DNA from: Cohnella sp. CFH 77786
GTDB taxonomy: Bacteria; Bacillota; Bacilli; Paenibacillales; Paenibacillaceae
Direction: 5' to 3'
Length of the DNA: 64,000 nucleotides
Assembly: GCF_019400745.1 (NCBI RefSeq)
Contig: NZ_WJIB01000006.1
Location: forward strand, 1 to 64,000
The notes under the pieces were generated by a model. It had not been told where the DNA came from and did no database searches. It saw nothing but the letters and a program-made list of their open reading frames with translations. A program made the position numbers and the translations under genes. Positions 16,179 through 24,466 of this stretch are shown one piece after another (position 1 is the first letter of the stretch; every line of letters begins with the position of its first letter).

Positions 16179-16607
16179 ATGGCCGTAGAAGCTTACCTGA
16201 ACTTCAACGGGAATTGCCGCGAAGCCGTAGAATTCTATGCGCAAGTGTTCGGAAACGAGAACCCCCAAATCATGACGTTCGGGGAAGCGCCTTCCGATCC
16301 GAGATATCCGCTGCCGGAAGAAGCCAAAAACCTGGTGATGCACGCCCGTCTGACGATCAGCGGAAGCCGGGTCATGTTCTCGGACGTTTTCCCCGGTATG
16401 CCCTTCACCCTCGGCAACAACGTAAGCCTCACAATAGTCAGCCAGGATCTCGAGGAAATCAAATCCGCCTTCCATCAGCTCAAAGAAGGCGGCAAAGTTG
16501 GCATGGAGCTGCAGGAAACGTTCTGGAGCAAATGTTACGGCAACCTGACGGACAAGTTCGGCATCGAATGGCAGTTCAATTATGATTCCGGGGAGTTCTC
16601 GATGTAG
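16179..16607 (+). CDS. VOC family protein (PhnB-like)
   Basis: A 142-aa protein of the vicinal-oxygen-chelate fold, PhnB/DUF1338-like subgroup often annotated as a glyoxalase or 3-demethylubiquinone-9 methyltransferase-like protein. Blocks include AYLNFNGNCREAVEFYAQVFG, VMHARLTISGSRVMFSD and FWSKCYGNLTDKFGIEWQFNY. The enzymatic role is unknown. The ATG at 16179 has GGGAGTG upstream; the frame extends to 16041 without a signal. The gene is followed by a strong hairpin. Confidence 0.85.
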   Translation: MAVEAYLNFNGNCREAVEFYAQVFGNENPQIMTFGEAPSDPRYPLPEEAKNLVMHARLTISGSRVMFSDVFPGMPFTLGNNVSLTIVSQDLEEIKSAFHQLKEGGKVGMELQETFWSKCYGNLTDKFGIEWQFNYDSGEFSM

Positions 16608-16643
16608 ACGGTACGGGAGTCTGCCTTAAGCCAAGGAAAGAAA

Positions 16644-16682
16644 AAGAGCGATTAAGCGGACGTAAGCCGCTAATCGCTCTTC
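16644..16682 (+). terminator. Terminator after the VOC gene
   Basis: AAGAGCGATTAAGCGG pairs with CCGCTAATCGCTCTT around ACGTAAG with one unpaired base, and a T-rich tail follows (TTCTCATG). Confidence 0.8.
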
Positions 16683-16730
16683 TCATGTTCCGGTAACCGT
16701 TACAACGCCATCTCCATGTGTCAGGTAAGC

Positions 16731-17000
16731 TCATGCGTTCAGTTTACTGATAGCTGCTTCAACCAAATCGTCGAAGAAATCGTCGTCCTGCTCGATCGCT
16801 TGTTCGACGGCTTCGATATCCTGTTCGCTGCCCGATTCGTTCAGGAAATTCAGCGAATAATTCCAATCGTCCATCCGCTCTTCGCTCTGCAGCGTCAATT
16901 CATACGGCTGCTTGTGCCCCTCCACCTCGAACCGAACGTAACCTAGATAGCCTTCCCGCTCACTATGCGCCATTTGCGCGTCCATTACTTTCGCTTTCAT
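16731..17000 (-). CDS. Conserved small acidic protein of unknown function
   Basis: An 89-aa acidic protein (MKAKVMDAQMAHSEREGY at the start, EQDDDFFDDLVEAAISKLNA at the end) with no recognised domain and no membrane segment. GAGAGGGGG lies 6 nt before the ATG. It starts 18 bp after the methionine aminopeptidase stop, on the same strand, so it is likely in the same transcript. Confidence 0.75.
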   Translation of the reverse strand: MKAKVMDAQMAHSEREGYLGYVRFEVEGHKQPYELTLQSEERMDDWNYSLNFLNESGSEQDIEAVEQAIEQDDDFFDDLVEAAISKLNA

Positions 17001-17018
17001 CGTATTCCCCCTCTCGTT

Positions 17019-17768
17019 TCACACGGCCGTCAGAATGATCGGTTCTCCGCGCGTCACCACGATCGTATGCTCGAATTGGGCAACCAGGGTGCCTTCCGGG
17101 CACACCAGTCCCCATCCGTCCTCCGCTTCCTCCACCAACTCCGCGCCGTTCGTCAGGAACGTTTCGACAGCCAGCACGAGCCCGTTCGTCAGCAACCGCC
17201 CGTCGCGAGGGTCGCGGAAATTGAGAATGTCGTCGGGCTGCTCGTGAAGCGCACGGCCGATACCGTGTCCCGCCAAATTTCGGATGACGCGGAAGCCGTC
17301 CGCCTTCGCTTCCCGTTCGATGACCCGGCCGATCTGATTCACCCGGGTTCCCGCCCTGGCTTGCCCGATCGCTCGGGTCAGCGCTCTGCGGGAGCTGTCG
17401 CACAGCTTCTCCTGCACGGCTGAACGATAGGGAGGAACGACCATCGTTGCACCCGTATCCGCGTAATAGCCGCCGAGCTCCGCGGAGACGTCGATATTGA
17501 CCATATCGCCTTCCCGCAGCGCGGTCTGTCCGGGGATTCCGTGCGCCGCCACGTGGTTCAAGCTGATGCAGGTCGTCCCGGGAAACCCGTACGTCCGGTT
17601 CGGCGCGGATACCGCCCCGTGCCGATCCAGTACGGTTTTGCCGATGCGGTCCAATTCGGCGGTCGTGATGCCCGGTCGAACGTTCGCAAGCATCTCTTCG
17701 CGGGCCATGGCGACGATTTTGCCGATTCGCCTCATGGAGATCAGTTCGTTTTCGGATTCAATGGTCAA
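17019..17768 (-). CDS. map: Type I methionine aminopeptidase
   Basis: A 249-aa protein from the TTG at 17768, the same length as B. subtilis YflG, a second methionine aminopeptidase. All five metal ligands are present: Asp93, Asp104, His168, Glu202 and Glu233, with His76 in HVAAHGIP. It removes the N-terminal Met from new proteins. GGAGGAG lies 6 nt before the TTG; the ATG at 17783 has no site of its own because the GGAGGAG is within its codons 2-4. It stands outside the ribosomal-protein operon where the main map gene normally lies, so it is probably the accessory copy. Confidence 0.92.
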   Translation of the reverse strand: MTIESENELISMRRIGKIVAMAREEMLANVRPGITTAELDRIGKTVLDRHGAVSAPNRTYGFPGTTCISLNHVAAHGIPGQTALREGDMVNIDVSAELGGYYADTGATMVVPPYRSAVQEKLCDSSRRALTRAIGQARAGTRVNQIGRVIEREAKADGFRVIRNLAGHGIGRALHEQPDDILNFRDPRDGRLLTNGLVLAVETFLTNGAELVEEAEDGWGLVCPEGTLVAQFEHTIVVTRGEPIILTAV

Positions 17769-17875
17769 CGCCTTCTCCTCCATCTTTCATGGGAATACCC
17801 TCATTATACGCTTTCCCGGCTTTCTCCATAGGCTGGGTTTGAGGGAGAAAGCGCAAACATTTTCGGCCGAAGCCC

Positions 17876-17904
17876 TTGACATGATACATTTTGTATCATA
17901 AATT
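17876..17904 (+). promoter_or_regulatory. Promoter and palindromic operator of the XRE regulator
   Basis: TTGACA (17876-17881) and TAAATT (17899-17904) are 17 nt apart. The perfect inverted repeat ATGATACA-TTT-TGTATCAT (17881-17899) fills the spacer, so a bound repressor would block RNA polymerase. The XRE gene directly downstream is the obvious candidate for autoregulation. Confidence 0.7.
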
Positions 17905-17946
17905 ACAGATAGGGTTTAGTCGAAATATTGTCAAGGAGATATGCTT

Positions 17947-18294
17947 ATGAACATGGGAGAGCGTCTGAGAGAACTCCGGCTCCGGCGCAATATATCGCAA
18001 GAGGAAGTGGCCCGGCATATCGGCATTACCCGTTCGGCGTACAGCCACTACGAAATCAACAACCGGCAACCTGTATACGAGACGCTGATCAAGCTCGCCG
18101 CTTTTTTCGACGTGTCCTTGGATTATATTATCGGAGGCACCGCCTCGAAGCACAAATCCGAAACCTCGGATGCCCAGGATACGCGGGAAATCATGTCGCT
18201 TCTTCAGCATATGGACCAGGAACAGCGCAGAAAGTCCATCCGATTGATGAACGATTTGATCCTGAAAGATCCTAAGGAAGGCAGCGGCAGCTGA
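17947..18294 (+). CDS. XRE-family helix-turn-helix transcriptional regulator
   Basis: A 115-aa protein from the ATG at 17947, which has AAGGAG 8 nt upstream; ATGs at 17941 and 17953 are alternatives. Residues ~5-60 are an HTH of the Xre/SinR type (GERLRELRLRRNISQEEVAR, then HIGITRSAYSHYEINNRQP and LIKLAAFFDVSLDYIIGG). The tail is helical and charged (REIMSLLQHMDQEQRRKSIR), fitting a dimerisation segment. The palindrome in its own promoter points to negative autoregulation. The target genes are not evident from the window. Confidence 0.88.
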   Translation: MNMGERLRELRLRRNISQEEVARHIGITRSAYSHYEINNRQPVYETLIKLAAFFDVSLDYIIGGTASKHKSETSDAQDTREIMSLLQHMDQEQRRKSIRLMNDLILKDPKEGSGS

Positions 18295-18319
18295 CGGGGC
18301 CGTGAACCGCGAGCGCCCG

Positions 18320-20422
18320 TCAAGTTGGAGATTCGCTTGCTGCCCTTACCCGCAACGGCAGCATAATCCGGAACGCGCCTCCGCCCTCCGGCCGGTTATA
18401 TGCCCCGATGGAGCCTCCGTGCAACTCCACGATTTCCCTCGAAATGGCAAGTCCCAGACCGCTTCCCCCGGAAGAGGAATGACGGGACTTGTCTTTCTTG
18501 TAGAACCGGTCGAATATATGAGGCAGATCGTCCGGGTGAATGCCGGTGCCGCTGTCTTCCACCGTGATCTCCGCCATTCCGGCTTCCGGGGAAGACTTGA
18601 GCGTAATGCCGATCATTCCGCCACGCGGCGTATACCGCACGGCGTTGTAGAGCAGATTGGCGAACACCCGGTCCATCCGGCGCGCATCGATCTGCACCTC
18701 AACCGGAGCATCTTCTTCGGATCCCAATTTGCAGACGAAGAATATCCCCTTCTCTTTCATGTCCATCCCGTATTGCTCCAGAAGCCGTTCTCTCCACTCT
18801 TCCAGCGCGACGCTGTCGCGCGACAGCTCCACCCTGCGGGCTTCGAGCACCGAAAGCTCGAACAGGTCGTGAATAAGTCCGTTCAAGCCCTCCACTTTGC
18901 CCAGCATGAGGCGGATCGTCGATTCCCGCTGCTTCGCGTCGCTGATCACGCCGTCCCTCAGCGCCTCCAGATATCCTTGCAGGAGCGTGATGGGCGTCCG
19001 CAAATCGTGCGAAATGTTGCTGATCAGCTGGCGGCGCGACTGCTCCATGCGCTCGAGCCCCGTTTTCGCTTCCTCCAGCGTCTCGTATGATTTGCGAAGC
19101 TCTTCCGTACGCTCGGCGATCCGCTCCTCCAAGCGGTCGTTCCATTCCTTCAATTCCACGGACATCTGCTCCGCCCGCTCGAATGTTCTTGAGGACCTAA
19201 GCGCGATGATGAAGGAATTCATGATGATCAGGAACAGCAGGCCGAAAGGCACGAGATCCGTCGACCGCCACCAACCGTTGTAGAACAGCATGTCGTTGAC
19301 GACCGCGGCGACCATGACCGCCACGCCCGTCAACGCCAACCAGGCCCCTTCCCGTTTCCGGTATCCGCTTAATAGCAACCCCGAGATGATCAGCAAGCAA
19401 TTCGCCAGGACGTAGACCTGGTAGGCGGCGAGCCACGACGTAAAGACGACGGTCGGCAGCAAAGCCGATCCCGCCGTCAGCAGGACGGCCGCCGCACCCG
19501 AAGCGACAACCCAGCTCCGTCGCAATTCCCCGGGATACATCCGGTGATAATGGGCTAGTCCTGTCCACCCGCTCAGGACAAACGCGATATATTCGAGACG
19601 GACCGAGGTTTGCCAATTCAGGATGGAGAACCAGCGGACCAGGAATCCTTCCCCGATCACTCCCATCCGCAGCGCCACGAGCAAACAGAGCAAAGCGAAA
19701 AAAAGGTTGGCGTATTCCTTCCGCCGCAGCGCGAACAGCCCGAGATGATACAAGCCGATCATGAGCAGGCAGCCGAAGACGATGAGCTCCTGCGCGGCGC
19801 TCCGGGACTGCAGCCGGTCGATTTGTTCGGCGGTACCCATGATCAGGTCGGTGCGGATGCCGCCGTGGCGGTGGTAGAAATTGGCGACGAACAGGCGGAT
19901 GTCGACGACGCTGCCCGGAGAGGTAATGTAAGCGGTGCCCGGCAGCTGGAACGGAACGGTGCGGGCCGCATCCGGGCCGACACGCCCGCGGGATAGGGAT
20001 CGCTTCCCGTCAATATACATTTCGTAGGAGGTGGATATGTTCGGCACCCGAATCGCGAGCAAATCGCGGTCGTTCCGGAGGATAATTTTGAGGCGATACA
20101 CTGCGTAACCGCAATCCGGGATGCGATTCCCGTTCTCGGCGTTGTCGTCGCTCCACATGCCGGGCACGTCCATCAGCTTCGGATCTCCAGGCCGCGTTCC
20201 GCTCACGGGAGCGATCCACTCGAATTGCCACCGTCCGGCCAGCGGAACGATGCCGTCGCGGTCCCAATCCCATGCGGAGAGATCAAGAACGCCGTTCTCC
20301 GCGAGCGGATGCGGCACCGTTTCCCCTGCGGGGCTCCGGCTCGCCAGCATCAGCAGGATGACCACGGCCAGCAGCAGCCATCCCAATCTTCCCTTCCAGC
20401 CGAGCCGACGGCCGACTTCCAT
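18320..20422 (-). CDS. 7TMR-DISM type membrane sensor histidine kinase
   Basis: A 700-aa protein. It has a signal/anchor segment (LGWLLLAVVILLMLA), an extracellular beta-rich region to ~residue 205 (LAGRWQFEW, VYRLKIILRNDRDLLAIRVPN), seven membrane segments at ~215-410 typical of 7TMR-DISM receptors, a coiled coil (EERIAERTEELRKSYETLEE) and a kinase core with H-box SNISHDLRTP (His472), N-box FANLLYNAVRYTPRGG and G-boxes DSGTGIHPDDL and GGSGLGLAIS. It senses an unknown external signal and should phosphorylate the regulator at 20548, which is divergently transcribed rather than in the same operon. GGGAG lies 9 nt before the ATG at 20422. Confidence 0.9.
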   Translation of the reverse strand: MEVGRRLGWKGRLGWLLLAVVILLMLASRSPAGETVPHPLAENGVLDLSAWDWDRDGIVPLAGRWQFEWIAPVSGTRPGDPKLMDVPGMWSDDNAENGNRIPDCGYAVYRLKIILRNDRDLLAIRVPNISTSYEMYIDGKRSLSRGRVGPDAARTVPFQLPGTAYITSPGSVVDIRLFVANFYHRHGGIRTDLIMGTAEQIDRLQSRSAAQELIVFGCLLMIGLYHLGLFALRRKEYANLFFALLCLLVALRMGVIGEGFLVRWFSILNWQTSVRLEYIAFVLSGWTGLAHYHRMYPGELRRSWVVASGAAAVLLTAGSALLPTVVFTSWLAAYQVYVLANCLLIISGLLLSGYRKREGAWLALTGVAVMVAAVVNDMLFYNGWWRSTDLVPFGLLFLIIMNSFIIALRSSRTFERAEQMSVELKEWNDRLEERIAERTEELRKSYETLEEAKTGLERMEQSRRQLISNISHDLRTPITLLQGYLEALRDGVISDAKQRESTIRLMLGKVEGLNGLIHDLFELSVLEARRVELSRDSVALEEWRERLLEQYGMDMKEKGIFFVCKLGSEEDAPVEVQIDARRMDRVFANLLYNAVRYTPRGGMIGITLKSSPEAGMAEITVEDSGTGIHPDDLPHIFDRFYKKDKSRHSSSGGSGLGLAISREIVELHGGSIGAYNRPEGGGAFRIMLPLRVRAASESPT

Positions 20423-20492
20423 GCCTTTCACTCCCGACCGATTCCGCGGATCCGTCCGCAAGAATGTTTTCGTTCGTCATTGTAACGGTGCA

Positions 20493-20522
20493 TTGATTCG
20501 GCGTCAACGCTTTCGTTATAAT
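20493..20522 (+). promoter_or_regulatory. Sigma-A promoter of the response-regulator operon
   Basis: TTGATT (20493-20498) and a perfect TATAAT (20517-20522) are 18 nt apart. The in-frame ATG at 20521 overlaps this -10 box and so cannot be the start codon of the regulator. Confidence 0.65.
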
Positions 20523-20547
20523 GGGAGGAAGCTTGAGGAGACCGCAT

Positions 20548-21327
20548 TTGTTTGGGGGAAATGTCGTGAACGGGCCGGCAGCCGACATCCTGGTCGTAGA
20601 CGATGAAATGGAAATCACGGATTTAATCAGGCTTTATTTGGAAAGAGAAGGTTTTTCGGTTCACACCGCCGATAACGGCACCGAAGCGATACGGATGGCG
20701 GAGCGGCTTCAGCCCGATCTGATCATCCTGGACGTATTGCTCGGCAAACCCGACGGCATCGAGGTATGCCGGACGCTGCGAGGAGGTCCGTGCGCGGACG
20801 TCCCGATCCTGTTCGTGAGCGCCAAGGGCGAGGACGGCGACATCATAACCGGCCTGTCCGAGGGAGGGGACGACTACATCACCAAGCCTTTCAGCCCGAG
20901 TCAGCTGGTTGCCCGCGTCCATGCGCATATCCGGCGGCGCCGGATGAACGAGAAAACGCAAGACGATCATCCGCCCGCCCTTTCGTTCCCGGGCCTCGAA
21001 ATCGATTTCCGAAGCCTGGAGGTTAGACGCGGCGGTGAGAAAATCCCCTTGTCCGTCAAAGAGTTCGAGCTTCTGGCCGTCATGGCCCGCCAGCCGAACC
21101 GCGTGTTCCCGCTCGACGAGCTCTACCGTCGCGTTTGGCAGACGGAGAGCATGGGCGATACCCGCACCTTGATGGTGCATGTCAGCAACCTGCGCAAGAA
21201 GGTCGAAGCCGACCCTTCCCGCCCGCTGTGGGTCCAGACCGTCCGGGGGTTCGGGTACCGGTTCTGTCCGGATGCCGGCGCCGAAGTCGGATCCATACCG
21301 GAGCAAGACCCATCGCATTATATCTGA
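20548..21327 (+). CDS. OmpR/PhoB-family response regulator
   Basis: About 259 aa. The receiver domain has the acidic pair VVDDE, the phospho-acceptor Asp62 (IILDVLLGKPDG) and Lys in DDYITKPFSP. The C-terminal winged helix (LSVKEFELLAVMARQPNRVFPLDELYRRVW, TLMVHVSNLRKKVE, VQTVRGFGYRF) is typical of the OmpR family. Start is uncertain: a TTG at 20548 has GAGGAG 7 nt upstream, and a GTG at 20566 has GGGGG 7 nt upstream. Its likely partner is the divergent 7TMR histidine kinase. Two further genes follow closely and may be under the same promoter. Confidence 0.9.
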   Translation: MFGGNVVNGPAADILVVDDEMEITDLIRLYLEREGFSVHTADNGTEAIRMAERLQPDLIILDVLLGKPDGIEVCRTLRGGPCADVPILFVSAKGEDGDIITGLSEGGDDYITKPFSPSQLVARVHAHIRRRRMNEKTQDDHPPALSFPGLEIDFRSLEVRRGGEKIPLSVKEFELLAVMARQPNRVFPLDELYRRVWQTESMGDTRTLMVHVSNLRKKVEADPSRPLWVQTVRGFGYRFCPDAGAEVGSIPEQDPSHYI

Positions 21328-21348
21328 ACGGTAAAGGAAGTAACGAAA

Positions 21349-22221
21349 TTGATCCAAATGGCGAAAGACTGGCAGGACTACGAATTGATCGACACCGGCG
21401 GCGGAGAGAAGCTGGAGCGTTGGGGCGACGTCGTGCTCCGGCGTCCCGATCCCCAAATCATTTGGCCGCTTCACGCAGAAACCGCAGCCTGGAAGAATGC
21501 GGACGGACATTACCACCGCAGCTCGTCCGGCGGCGGCCATTGGACGTTCCGGCGCTCGCTGCCCGAACGGTGGAACATCTCTTACGGGCCGCTCAAATTC
21601 CATATCAAGCCCACCAATTTCAAACATACCGGCCTGTTCCCGGAGCAAGCGTTCAACTGGAGCTGGATCATGGACAAAATCCGGGGCGCTGGGCGGCAGG
21701 TACGGGTACTGAACCTGTTCGCCTACACGGGAGGAGCCACGGCCGCGTCGGCCGCCGCTGGCGCGGAAGTATGCCATGTGGACGCCGCCAAAGGCATGGT
21801 CCAGTGGGCCAAGGAGAACGCCCAGCTGTCCGGTCTGGGGGAAGCCCCGATCCGCTACATCACGGACGACGTGTTCAAGTTCGTCGAGCGCGAGATCCGG
21901 CGCGGGCGCCAGTACGAAGCGATCATCATGGATCCGCCCTCCTACGGCCGCGGACCGAACGGCGAAGTCTGGAAGCTGGAAGAGAATCTCTATCCGTTCC
22001 TGGAGTCCTGCGCTTCCATTCTCTCCGACCGTCCGCTGTTCGTTCTGGTGAACTCGTATACGGCGGGTCTCTCACCCACGGTTCTGCACAACCTGCTTCA
22101 TATGGCGATCCGGCGCAAACGGGGAGGAAGCCTGAACTGCGGGGAAATCGGCCTGCCGATTACGTCCAGCGGACTCGTGCTCCCTTGCGGAATTTTCGGG
22201 CGATGGGAGAACGATGATTAA
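21349..22221 (+). CDS. Class I SAM-dependent methyltransferase (RlmI/RlmK-like)
   Basis: A 290-aa protein. The SAM-binding motif VLNLFAYTGGATAASAAAGAEVCHVDAAKGMVQWAKEN and the motif IIMDPPSYGRGPNGEVWKLEENLYPFL match the RlmI/K-type rRNA methyltransferases, with the DPP(S/A)Y-F signature for a nucleobase target. It lacks the PUA domain of RlmI. The substrate is probably RNA, but this is not shown. The TTG start at 21349 has AAGGAAG 8 nt upstream. It begins 21 bp after the response regulator and overlaps capA by 8 bp. Confidence 0.85.
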   Translation: MIQMAKDWQDYELIDTGGGEKLERWGDVVLRRPDPQIIWPLHAETAAWKNADGHYHRSSSGGGHWTFRRSLPERWNISYGPLKFHIKPTNFKHTGLFPEQAFNWSWIMDKIRGAGRQVRVLNLFAYTGGATAASAAAGAEVCHVDAAKGMVQWAKENAQLSGLGEAPIRYITDDVFKFVEREIRRGRQYEAIIMDPPSYGRGPNGEVWKLEENLYPFLESCASILSDRPLFVLVNSYTAGLSPTVLHNLLHMAIRRKRGGSLNCGEIGLPITSSGLVLPCGIFGRWENDD

Positions 22222-23542
22222 GTCCCGGTCCAAGATCGGCATCGCTTGGCGTGGACCGCCCCTCGTTCTGCTCTTATGCGCGATGCTGCTGAGCGCCTGC
22301 CTGGACGCATCTCTTACCGTCCATCCCACTTCCGCCACTCCGCAGGGCGCCGTACCGCCGCCTGCCGCCGCTCGATCCGGAGCCTCGGGTTCGATAGCTG
22401 CCGGAGCGGAGCCCGATGAAGCCGGGAACGGCGAATCGGAGAACGCGGCAGCCGGAAGCGACGGATCCGAAGCTCCCGCCCCGGAAACCGGTGAAGCGAC
22501 TTTGCTTGCGGTAGGCGACATCATGGTCCATTCGCCGCAGCTGCCCGGGTATTACGACTCCAAGGCCAAACGGTATGACTTCTCTCCGTGGTTCTCGAGG
22601 GTCGCTCCCCTTCTCAGCGAAGGAGATTGGGTCGTCGGCAATCTCGAAACGACGCTGGCCGGAGCCGATTTGAAGTATACGGGCTATCCCAGGTTCAATG
22701 CGCCGGAGCAACTGGCGGACGCCTTGCGCAAGGCGGGTTTCGGAATCTTGTCGACCGCGAACAACCATTCGATGGACCGAGGCTTTGCCGGCGTGCAGCG
22801 CACGCTGCGGAACGTGCGGAAATCCGGGTTGATTCCGTTCGGGACCGCCGAATCGCTGCAAGATGCCAAACGGCTCGTCATCGTCGAACGAGGCGGCATT
22901 CGGATGGGGTTTCTTGCCTATACGTACGGCACGAACGGCATTCCGGTCCCGGCGGACAAATCGTTCGCCGTCTCCCTGATCGATCCGAAACGGATGGCGG
23001 CGGACATTCGGCGTCTGCGTGAAGCCGGGGCGGACGTGGTAACGGTATCGCTGCATTTCGGGATGGAATACCAGCGTCTCCCGAACGACGACCAACGGAA
23101 AATCGTCCGTGCCGCCGTCGGTTCGGGCGCGGACATCATTCTCGGATCCCATCCCCATGTGGTTCAGCCCTACGACGTGATTCGGGTTCCTGCGACGGAA
23201 AGCCCGCTCAAGCAAGCGCGCCAAGGCCTGGTCATCTACTCGCTCGGCAACTTCATCTCCAACCAGACGGAGAATTGGAAAGACGTCGGCCTCATCTTCG
23301 GCGTGCATCTCGTCAAATCCAAGCAGGCCGACGGTTCGACCGAAACAACCTGGGACCGCATCGATTTGACGCCGACCTGGGTCCACATCCGGCTCGCGGA
23401 CAATAAACGATATTATACCGTACTTCCTCTGCGGCAAACGCTTGAAACCCGCAGCGATCCTATGCTCACCGACTCCGATTACGCCCGGATGGAGAAGCTG
23501 CTGGCCGGGATCGAGCGCCATTTGCATACCTTCCGCATTTAA
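22214..23542 (+). CDS. CapA family lipoprotein (PgsA/CapA-type metallophosphatase-like)
   Basis: A 442-aa protein. Residues 15-29 form a lipoprotein signal with lipobox LLSAC (Cys29), followed by a low-complexity Ala/Gly/Glu linker to ~90. The CapA domain starts at LLAVGDIMVHSP and includes VVGNLETTLAG, STANNHSMDRGFAG, VSLHFGMEYQRLPND, GSHPHVVQPYD and YSLGNFISNQ. Proteins of this family act in poly-gamma-glutamate export or in other surface functions; no pgsB/C genes are nearby, so a role in polyglutamate is not implied. It overlaps the methyltransferase by 8 bp. Confidence 0.9.
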   Translation: MIKSRSKIGIAWRGPPLVLLLCAMLLSACLDASLTVHPTSATPQGAVPPPAAARSGASGSIAAGAEPDEAGNGESENAAAGSDGSEAPAPETGEATLLAVGDIMVHSPQLPGYYDSKAKRYDFSPWFSRVAPLLSEGDWVVGNLETTLAGADLKYTGYPRFNAPEQLADALRKAGFGILSTANNHSMDRGFAGVQRTLRNVRKSGLIPFGTAESLQDAKRLVIVERGGIRMGFLAYTYGTNGIPVPADKSFAVSLIDPKRMAADIRRLREAGADVVTVSLHFGMEYQRLPNDDQRKIVRAAVGSGADIILGSHPHVVQPYDVIRVPATESPLKQARQGLVIYSLGNFISNQTENWKDVGLIFGVHLVKSKQADGSTETTWDRIDLTPTWVHIRLADNKRYYTVLPLRQTLETRSDPMLTDSDYARMEKLLAGIERHLHTFRI

Positions 23543-23545
23543 CGA

Positions 23546-23581
23546 GAAGCCTCGTGCGACGGTGTCGTCGTCCGAGGCTTC
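23546..23581 (+). terminator. Terminator after capA
   Basis: GAAGCCTCG (23546-23554) pairs with CGAGGCTTC (23573-23581), followed by CTTCATG. It lies 4 bp after the capA stop and before the convergent MarR gene. Confidence 0.75.
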
Positions 23582-23614
23582 CTTCATGTATCGATCCAAT
23601 GGCCGTTCCCTTCT

Positions 23615-24097
23615 TCAAGCGCCCTTCTCCCTCTCTTGTTCAGGGCTCTTGTCCGCGGTTTTATCGGGTGCAGCCGAGGCGTTGTCGCGGGTACCGGCCA
23701 CCTTGCCGATCAGATACACGAGCAATTGCCGGTTATGGGCCGATATGCGGTCCAGCGACCGACCTGCGACTTCGGCCCGGACGCGAAGCCCCCTTTCGAC
23801 CTCCGAACGTCCGAGCTCGGTCATATGAATCCAGACGATCCGGCGGTCGCTTTCGTCCCGCCTGCGTTCAACCAGACCGGCCCGCTCCATGCGATCCAGC
23901 AGAGTCGTGATCGCCGCGGGAGTCGTCTCCAGGTATGGGAGCAATTCCGATGGCTTCATCGGCTCCTTCGCCAGCAGGAGCTCCAACACTTCCAACTGCC
24001 CGGCCGTCAGCTGCGGCGCCAGCTCTTCCTCCAGCGCAGCGTTCCAATCTTTCGTGAGTCTCATCCAGATTTTCACAAATTCCGCCGCCGTGTCCAT
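23615..24097 (-). CDS. MarR-family transcriptional regulator
   Basis: A 160-aa protein with a MarR winged helix: LTAGQLEVLELLLAKEPMKP, SELLPYLETTPAAITTLLDRMERAGLVERRRDESDRR and IVWIHMTELGRSEVERGL. MarR proteins repress efflux or stress genes and often their own gene. The ATG at 24097 has GGAGGAG about 12 nt upstream. A TATAAT-like -10 is at 24137-24142 on this strand, and the palindrome at 24167-24181 lies about 25 bp further upstream. Confidence 0.9.
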   Translation of the reverse strand: MDTAAEFVKIWMRLTKDWNAALEEELAPQLTAGQLEVLELLLAKEPMKPSELLPYLETTPAAITTLLDRMERAGLVERRRDESDRRIVWIHMTELGRSEVERGLRVRAEVAGRSLDRISAHNRQLLVYLIGKVAGTRDNASAAPDKTADKSPEQEREKGA

Positions 24098-24166
24098 CGA
24101 AACGTCTCACTCCTCCCGAACCGTGCCTTCTCTTTCATTATACGCAGAGGCATTGTCGAAAGATAG

Positions 24167-24181
24167 TTTAATGCAATTAAA
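24167..24181. promoter_or_regulatory. Palindromic candidate operator (TTTAAT-GCA-ATTAAA)
   Basis: A perfect inverted repeat lies in the divergent region between the MarR gene and the small gene at 24288. On the MarR side a -10 TATAAT is at 24137-24142, so the palindrome is near its -35. AT-rich palindromes of this size are typical MarR operators. Confidence 0.5.
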
Positions 24182-24287
24182 TATTTACGACATGAATCCG
24201 CAAAAACGCGAACCAGGCGACAGCCTATCACATATACTGGTGGCAGAACATGGTGAAACGCGTAGATGTCCAGCAAGGAGGCGCCCC

Positions 24288-24464
24288 ATGTCGATGACTG
24301 AGGAACGAATCCGAATGATCGGCCAAATGGCCCGGGATGCCGGATTAATCGAAGACCCACAGTGGATGAACCGGCTTGAGGAACCGGTGCCGCTTTGGGT
24401 CGTATTGGATATGCTGCTGCGGTGGATCGACCGGACGGATCCGCAGGACGGACCGTTCGACTGA
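24288..24464 (+). CDS. Small protein of unknown function
   Basis: A 58-aa protein beginning MSMTEERIRMIGQMARDAGL and ending RWIDRTDPQDGPFD. It has no membrane segment and no recognised domain. AAGGAGG lies 6 nt before the ATG at 24288, which is strong support for translation. It is divergent from the MarR gene and ends 2 bp before the convergent parC stop. Confidence 0.7.
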   Translation: MSMTEERIRMIGQMARDAGLIEDPQWMNRLEEPVPLWVVLDMLLRWIDRTDPQDGPFD

Positions 24465-24466
24465 AC

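Noticed and set aside
20521..20523. ATG as start of the response regulator
   Set aside because: It overlaps the -10 box TATAAT (20517-20522), so it cannot be in the transcript as a usual start; TTG 20548 or GTG 20566 is more likely.
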